A DNA stretch of 20,283 nucleotides, from the NCBI GenBank assembly GCA_003427395.1, contig BFEA01000063.1, positions 3,476,109 through 3,496,391 of the forward strand, given 5' to 3'. The translations under genes were made by a program, and so were the position numbers. The stretch comes from Chara braunii. Its lineage: Eukaryota > Streptophyta > Charophyceae > Charales > Characeae. This document shows positions 16,537-20,283 of this stretch, piece after piece (positions within the stretch are counted from its first letter, which is position 1; every line of letters begins with the position of its first letter). The notes below the pieces were generated by a model. The model saw nothing but the letters and a program-made list of their open reading frames with translations. It ran no database searches and was not told the DNA's origin.

Positions 16537-16647
16537 ACGGGAAAAAAATTATGTTAGCCCGAACATGTTCGCAAGCTGTTCGCGCGAACACCTTCGCCCG
16601 AACGTGAAGGGGTGCGAACACGTTCGGCATGCTACGCAGCAGGCCCC

Positions 16648-17306
16648 CATCAGCTTCTCTACCCCGTGCGAGCCCATGATGCAGAGACCTGGGACATACC
16701 ATCCGGACTATCAACTCTTCTAGGAGCACATTATCCTCGCAGTTCGACAAGAGAACCAACCAACCGGTGTGTAGCAAAATCTCACAGCCGGGTGAGAGCA
16801 TGATTGATTTATTGCCAGAGGCACGCTCAGAATGAACCCCCCCTGCCCCCCCACCCAGACAGTCCCGCGCCAACAACAAGACAGGCTTGCCCCCTTCACC
16901 CCTTCTGCACAGTGTCACTGTGTCACCTTCCGCAGTACCTACCTACTCTTGGACGGCTAGCGCCACCACACAGCCTACATGATATGTTCATATCTGATTA
17001 TTATCTTAGTGCACACTCGACCCGGTACTTTTTTACTTATTTCTAGATGGAATTGAGGGCAGATGCATCATGCATACAGGTGAATGGACTCCGACTCACG
17101 CTGCAAACTTTCCCAGTCCCAGCTCCAGGGTCCCAATTTGTCCCAGTCCCAACCAGGTCCCGATAGGTCTGTAGGGTCCTGTCCCAGGTAAGAGTTTGTG
17201 GGGTCCTGTAGGTCGAAGCAGCACAGGCTGAGGGCGTACTCACACTAGCACACATTTTCATAAATCGTAATTTGTAGGTGATTTTCTGGGTCACAACGGC
17301 TGCATA
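16648..17306. other. GC-balanced region with a GTCCC/GGTCC word cluster
   Basis: At 17110-17215 the words TCCCAGTCCC, GGGTCC and GGTCCTGT recur about a dozen times, resembling the subterminal clusters of the CTA elements. No matching CTA ends or 8-bp duplication was found. The short ORFs here (16612-16803, 16804-17046, 17043-17294) have no recognisable features. Confidence 0.4.
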
Positions 17307-17460
17307 TTTTGCGTTTGAGACAACTCCGCGGGTGACCGCTGCACAGTTTCGAATTCGCAGGAATAACAGTCCACTCCAAGCTTGGGCGAAGACAAGTTCG
17401 AAACTCCAAGCTTGGGCAAAGACAAGTTCAAAATTGCATTTTTTTTTTTTTTTTTAATTC

Positions 17461-17595
17461 TCGGCCGTGGGCGAGGCATGACGGCCGTGGCCCAGCCACG
17501 CGACGGGATGCTCTCTCTTTCTTTTTTTTTTTTTTTCCTTTGTTTACCTCGGATGTGGCCGAGGCATCGCGGCAGTGGCCAGCCACGCAACAGTG
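17461..17595. repeat. 47-bp GC-rich direct duplication separated by poly-T
   Basis: CTCGGCCGTGGGCGAGGCAT...AGCCACGCGAC (from 17460) and CTCGGATGTGGCCGAGGCAT...AGCCACGCAAC (from 17549) align over about 47 bp with a T-rich tract between. GGCCGTGG recurs within the first unit. The arrangement of GC words, T run and GC words echoes the CTA-ended MITEs, but no core is present. Confidence 0.6.
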
Positions 17596-17659
17596 CTTGA
17601 AAAAAAAAAAAAAACGAGAGTGAATCTTCCACTAGAACATGGAAAGATGCACCGCCACG

Positions 17660-17685
17660 AGGCCCCAAGGATGACACGCATAGGT
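17660..17685 (+). pseudogene. U6 snRNA fragment with 5-nt deletion
   Basis: AGGCCCCAAGGATGACACGC equals the U6 segment GGCCCCTGCGCAAGGATGACACGC without TGCGC, followed by ATA as in the fuller copy nearby. It lies in opposite orientation to that copy, inside the Mutator-like element. Confidence 0.65.
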
Positions 17686-17818
17686 TGTTGTCAGCCCGTG
17701 TATCTTGTTGGGCCCCTGTATCCCCTTTGCACAAAAGACAAAAATCATGGAGCTGTATCTTTCCATGTTCTAGCGAAGATTCACTCCCTGTATCTCGTTG
17801 GGCCCCTCTGCGTTTCCG

Positions 17819-17909
17819 ACCATTTCTCGATTTATGCGTGTCATCCTTGCGCAGGGGCCATGCTAATCTACTCTGTATCGTTCCAATTTTAACGGATATC
17901 CCGAAGGAC
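17819..17909 (-). pseudogene. U6 snRNA retrocopy
   Basis: The minus strand reads GTCCTTCGGGATATCCGTTA, AAATTGGAACGATACAGAGT, then AGATTAGCATGGCCCCTGCG and CAAGGATGACACGCATAAAT, ending CGAGAAATGGTC: nearly complete U6 with the 5' stem-loop, the ACAGAG region and the central domain. The invariant ACAGAGA box reads ACAGAGT. The 3' terminal T run is absent, and no TATA or upstream element is visible. CGGAAACGCAGAGGGG flanks it on both sides (17803-17818 and 17909-17924), a perfect 16-bp target duplication typical of LINE-mediated retroposition. It is therefore a processed copy and not the working spliceosomal gene. The 3' end is of plant/green-algal type. Confidence 0.9.
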
Positions 17910-18240
17910 CCCTCTGCGTTTCCGGTAGGCCGTCGAACGCATTTTTCCTTGCAGTTTCAAACTTGTCTTCGCCCAAGCTTGGAGTTTCGAACTTGTCTTC
18001 ACCCAAGCTTGGAGTGGACTGTTATTCCTGCGAATTCGAAACTGTGCAGCGGTCACCCGCGGAGTTGTTTCTTTGCGTTTTCATGCAAATGCGCACGTAA
18101 ATGTCAGCGGCTTGGACAGCCGCCTGGTTACTTATTTTGCGGGAACCTCTGGAGGTCCCCGCAATTGCGTATTTCTTTTAGACCTGTTTGTTTCTGGAAA
18201 CAAAAAAAAAGAATTCGACGTTTGGTGGGCACCTCTCTTA

Positions 18241-18291
18241 ACAAAAAAACAAAAAAACAAAAAAACAAAAAAACAAAAAAACAAAAAAACG
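18241..18291. repeat. (CAAAAAAA)n minisatellite
   Basis: Six units of an 8-bp A-rich repeat, just outside the Mutator-like element. Read in frame it gives Lys-Asn-Lys runs in spurious ORFs. Confidence 0.9.
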
Positions 18292-18337
18292 ATGGATTTT
18301 TATGCGTCATGCTGTGTGAGCCCTCGGCCTTTATACG

Positions 18338-18402
18338 CATTCCTAGAGCAGGTCGAGACTCTGTCCTTTCTTAGGAATGCAGGTCGAGACTCTGTCCTTT
18401 CT
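18338..18402. repeat. 24-bp direct repeat with embedded 9-bp inverted repeat
   Basis: GCAGGTCGAGACTCTGTCCT and onward occurs at 18348-18371 and again, identically, at 18379-18402. GCATTCCTA (18338-18346) and TAGGAATGC (18372-18380) form a perfect inverted pair around the first copy. Confidence 0.8.
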
Positions 18403-18457
18403 GTTTTGTGACCTATACGGGTATACGGGTGTGCTGTGTGACTGGGAAGTGCCGTAT

Positions 18458-18498
18458 AATCGCAAATTGGCTCACATATAATTTATTAATTTGCGATT
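18458..18498. repeat. 11-bp perfect inverted repeat
   Basis: AATCGCAAATT and AATTTGCGATT are separated by 19 nt. It lies at the 3' end of a 166-codon minus frame and could be a simple hairpin or a small TIR pair. Confidence 0.6.
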
Positions 18499-18972
18499 GT
18501 ATGTGCTAGTGCGAGTATGCCCTGAGTCGGACCGGTAGCCGAATAGCCGAATAGTCGGGTTGTTACAAGTACCGACAAGAAAAGTCTCCCAAAAAAGTCC
18601 GGAAGGTACGGGACACCGGAAATTCATGCAGCCGACAGGCCACGGGTGACCAGTACCGTTCAGAAGCAGACGAAGGCCAAGTCGAGCAACTATTAATAGC
18701 TGCTTCAGCCTACAGTGCAGCTTACGTATCTTTTGTCCTGAGTGATCTGCGGACGAGCTGATGGTTGCTTGTGCGACCTCACATCTTGGACCAATGCGCC
18801 AGGAGGCTGGAGAAGTGGCGCTCAGTGAGGCTTTGAGGAGAAGAGGGCGCCCATAGCCGCCATAGCTGCAGCTTGCAGCAAAGGGAGCGGATGTATCCAG
18901 GGTTACGATAGCAGCAAGAGAGGAAAGGCAGAGAGTGAGAGAGAGAGAGAGAGGAAAGGCAGAGCGATACAA
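18472..18972 (-). CDS. Hypothetical 166-codon ORF, low confidence
   Basis: From an ATG in the GA-rich region (MYRSAFPLSLSLTLCLSSLA) to TGA near 18472. The N-terminus looks like a signal peptide, but part of that Leu/Ser run is translated from a (GA)n microsatellite, which by itself gives Leu-Ser repeats. The rest (SSADHSGQKIRKLHCRLKQL, then LLNGTGHPWPVGCMNFRCPV) matches no family I know. Words with CCGGA and TAGCCGAA occur in 18520-18660, so the sequence may be transposon arm rather than gene. Confidence 0.2.
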   Translation of the reverse strand: MYRSAFPLSLSLTLCLSSLAAIVTLDTSAPFAASCSYGGYGRPLLLKASLSATSPASWRIGPRCEVAQATISSSADHSGQKIRKLHCRLKQLLIVARLGLRLLLNGTGHPWPVGCMNFRCPVPSGLFWETFLVGTCNNPTIRLFGYRSDSGHTRTSTYNRKLINYM

Positions 18973-18991
18973 CAGTGAAGAAGGAATAGCC

Positions 18992-19064
<73 letters not shown>
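18992..19064. repeat. (GATA)3 then (GA)n microsatellite
   Basis: GATA units lead into about 30 GA units. A smaller GA run with GGAAAGGCAGAG on both sides lies at 18923-18965. Confidence 0.95.
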
Positions 19065-19068
<4 letters not shown>

Positions 19069-19553
19069 GAAAGAGGGGCTGAGGTTACAGAGAGAGGTTA
19101 CTGAAATGACAGCAAAAAGTAAATTACTACAAAGATAAATTCAGATAATAACGTCCGAATAACGGAGATTCAAAATGCTCACCGAGCCCAACAATTAAAA
19201 CGAGAAAAAACTCACAGACAAACATACTTTCACAGGGCAATGAGATGAAGGGCAGCACAAGAGCAAGTTATTTAAAAGAGCACTAATGACAAGTGAAATT
19301 GAGAGAAGACTATATCGTACTTGACAAAAAAAAAAGAGGAAAGGAGGGAAGGAGGGAAGGAGGAGGACAAGTAAGGAACCCAGCCATGTCTGCCATAGCC
19401 AGCCAGTGAGCCACATACACTGGGACCAACTCTTCTTTTTTGGCCCCGTCTTCATCATCCCAGTCGTTAAGGTAAGTCACTGTCACAGTGGCAGTTTGAG
19501 TTAAACATAGATTCTTCCTATAACCCACAGCCTATCCAATACAGTCAAATTGA
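19065..19553. other. Spacer with GGAGGGAA repeats
   Basis: Contains a purine tract (19332-19368, GGAGGGAAGGAGGGAAGGA). Minus ORFs 19195-19458 and 19310-19528 owe their Leu/Pro/Phe runs to it and are not convincing. No RNA gene seen. Confidence 0.5.
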
Positions 19554-19554
19554 G

Positions 19555-19614
19555 TCAATCAATTAATCAATCAATCAATCAATCAATTAATGAATCAATT
19601 AATGAATCAATTAG

Positions 19615-19651
<37 letters not shown>

Positions 19652-19662
19652 TAATCAAACAG
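19555..19662. repeat. (CAAT)n microsatellite with TTAA and TGAA variants
   Basis: About 26 four-base units, mostly CAAT, interrupted by TTAAT and TGAAT units in the centre. Confidence 0.95.
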
Positions 19663-19686
19663 TCAACAGTTTAAATAGTCAAGCAG

Positions 19687-19722
19687 CTAGGCTACCAGAG
19701 TGGCCCGCCCGTCCGGGCCAAA
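19687..19722. mobile_element. Solitary end of a CTA-type element
   Basis: CTAGGCTACCAGAGTGGCCC followed by GCCCGTCCGGGCC and an AT-rich run matches, in order, the right end of the element at 1654-1955 read inward. I did not find its other end or an 8-bp duplication in the next 500 bp, so it may be truncated. Confidence 0.55.
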
Positions 19723-19776
19723 AACAATTAAAAAATAAAAAATATTTTTAATTTGATTGTTTTTTTTAATCAGTAA

Positions 19777-19980
19777 AGTCTATCGGTGCTTTGTCTCCTG
19801 CATCTGCCCACAAAAGCACTCAGATACACACACATGCAGACAGAAGAGAAACACTAAACAGTTAAACAGCCAAACAGTCAATAGATTCTTTGTCTCCAGC
19901 ATCTGATTGCTTTGATTGCAAAAGCAATCAGATACACGCGCATGCAGAAACAAAGAGAAGCAACAAGTAAACACAGCACG
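19777..19980. repeat. ~100-bp tandem duplication with a 12-bp hairpin
   Basis: Units 19777-19875 and 19876-19980 share AGTC(T/A)AT, CTTTGTCTCC(T/A)GCATCTG, CARATACACRCRCATGCAGA and AA(A)CA at their ends. In unit 2, TCTGATTGCTTT and AAAGCAATCAGA (19902-19932) form a perfect 12-bp stem with a 7-nt loop; unit 1 lacks it. The overlapping minus ORF 19780-20022 is an artefact. Confidence 0.75.
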
Positions 19981-20147
19981 CAAACGTATCAGATTTCTCT
20001 CGCATCGCGCATCGATGTCCAATGGCTAAATTAAATTGGGCTTTTGTCATGTGCTGCTGTTTATGAATTTATGAATTTCTGTTAGTTGAGGACGAGCACT
20101 GCTTTGAAGTTTGAAATAACTTTTTTAAGTTTTTTTTTTTTTTTTGG

Positions 20148-20283
20148 CTATGGGATCTCACCTTATTAGCCTGGGCTTCCCGGCCGTGCAAGGACCATAG
20201 AAGGTCCCAGCAAGAAAAAGAAAAAAAAAAACATCAAACATTTCCGAAAAAAGAATATGCTATGCAGAAAAATAAACTGAACA
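20148..20283 (+). mobile_element. Left arm of a CTA-type MITE, runs off the window
   Basis: Starts about CTATGGGATC after a T run, then CCGTGCAAGGACCATAGAAG matches 1698-1717 of the element at 1654-1955, followed by the same AT-rich stretch and TGCAGAAAAATAAACT (matching 1788-1803). The core should continue just beyond the window end. Confidence 0.65.

Larger units (their letters stand above)
15203..16639. mobile_element. CTA-ended MITE (copy 4) with GCGAAC-word arms, split by an insertion
   Basis: A perfect 8-bp duplication CAGGCCCC (15195-15202 and 16640-16647) and inverted ends CTACGTAGCA and CTGCGTAGCA (9/10). Both arms are built of GCGAAC/GTTCGC/CGTTCG: 15203-15296 and 16556-16639. Read on the minus strand the layout is arm, AT spacer, core, T tract, arm, as in copy 2. 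The core is cut at CTTGGAGTTA by a 1053-bp insertion; without it and one duplication the element is 374 bp. The 83-127 codon frames in the arms (15013-15264 and 16535-16918, both minus) are by-products of the palindromic words. Confidence 0.85.
17317..18071. mobile_element. Mutator-like element, 122-bp TIRs, 9-bp TSD
   Basis: Near-perfect inverted repeats 17317-17438 and 17950-18071 (about 116 of 122 match), starting GAGACAACTCCGCGG and GAAACAACTCCGCGG, flanked by a perfect 9-bp duplication TTTGCGTTT (17308-17316 and 18072-18080). Long TIRs with 9-bp duplications are typical of Mutator-like elements. Each arm contains two tandem 30-bp units (ACTCCAAGCTTGGGCGAAGA and onward, 17373-17402 and 17403-17432). 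The interior has no transposase; it holds a duplicated GC block, a U6 fragment, an inverted 33-bp pair (17613-17648, 17754-17788) and a U6 retrocopy. The low TIR divergence suggests the youngest insertion in the window. Plus ORFs of 72-229 codons crossing it are not credible. Confidence 0.8.

Noticed and set aside
17110-17215. Another CTA-ended element from its GTCCC/GGTCC words
   Set aside because: No CTA ends, no matching second cluster and no 8-bp duplication could be found.
17819-17909. Functional U6 snRNA gene
   Set aside because: Altered ACAGAGA box, missing 3' T run, no promoter, and a 16-bp target duplication: a retrocopy.
17382-18411. Long plus-strand ORFs (105-229 codons) over the Mutator-like element
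   Set aside because: They run through TIRs, U6 antisense and an A-rich minisatellite, and overlap each other in different frames.

Overview
This is a repeat-dominated, AT-rich stretch of a eukaryotic nuclear genome. It has long homopolymer tracts, microsatellites, no operon-like gene packing and no intact recognisable host gene. The only clue to the organism is a U6 snRNA retrocopy whose 3' end (AAATCGAGAAATGGTC) is of the type known from plants and green algae. A retroelement with a GIY-YIG nuclease upstream of its reverse transcriptase fits too: such Penelope-like elements are known from green algae, spike mosses, slime moulds and invertebrates. A green alga or other protist is therefore favoured but not proven.

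Most of the window can be read as nested transposons with target-site duplications (TSDs). Six DNA elements share ends of the form 5'-CTANG..., 8-bp TSDs and (in most) GC-rich subterminal clusters of one short repeated word: 65-406, 1158-1567, 1654-1955, 2200-7243, 3094-4632 and 15203-16639. Four of them share a conserved ~115-bp AT-rich core although their end words differ. The 5.0-kb element (2200-7243) splits an older palindromic MITE and is itself split by the 1.5-kb element (3094-4632), which cuts a decayed reading frame. Inside the 5.0-kb element lies a tandem ~230-bp SINE-like array (5395-6165) with degenerate hammerhead-ribozyme-like cores, then a long CA microsatellite.

From 7940 to 12212 lies a 4.3-kb degenerate Penelope-like retroelement on the minus strand. 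It is bounded by two ~560-bp direct repeats and encodes, in order, a charged N-terminal region, a GIY-YIG endonuclease, a linker and a reverse transcriptase, broken by stops and frameshifts. The repeats carry tRNA-like A and B boxes on the opposite strand.

From 13 kb to 15 kb there are a TIR-bounded 0.8-kb repeat, a 43-bp hairpin and a palindromic MITE. At 15203-16639 a 374-bp element is split by a 1053-bp insertion with a 10-bp TSD carrying an unidentified 211-codon ORF. At 17317-18071 a young Mutator-like element (122-bp TIRs, 9-bp TSD) contains the U6 retrocopy, which has its own 16-bp TSD. The last 2 kb hold GA, GGAA and CAAT microsatellites, a 100-bp tandem duplication and the ends of two more CTA-type elements, one running out of the window.
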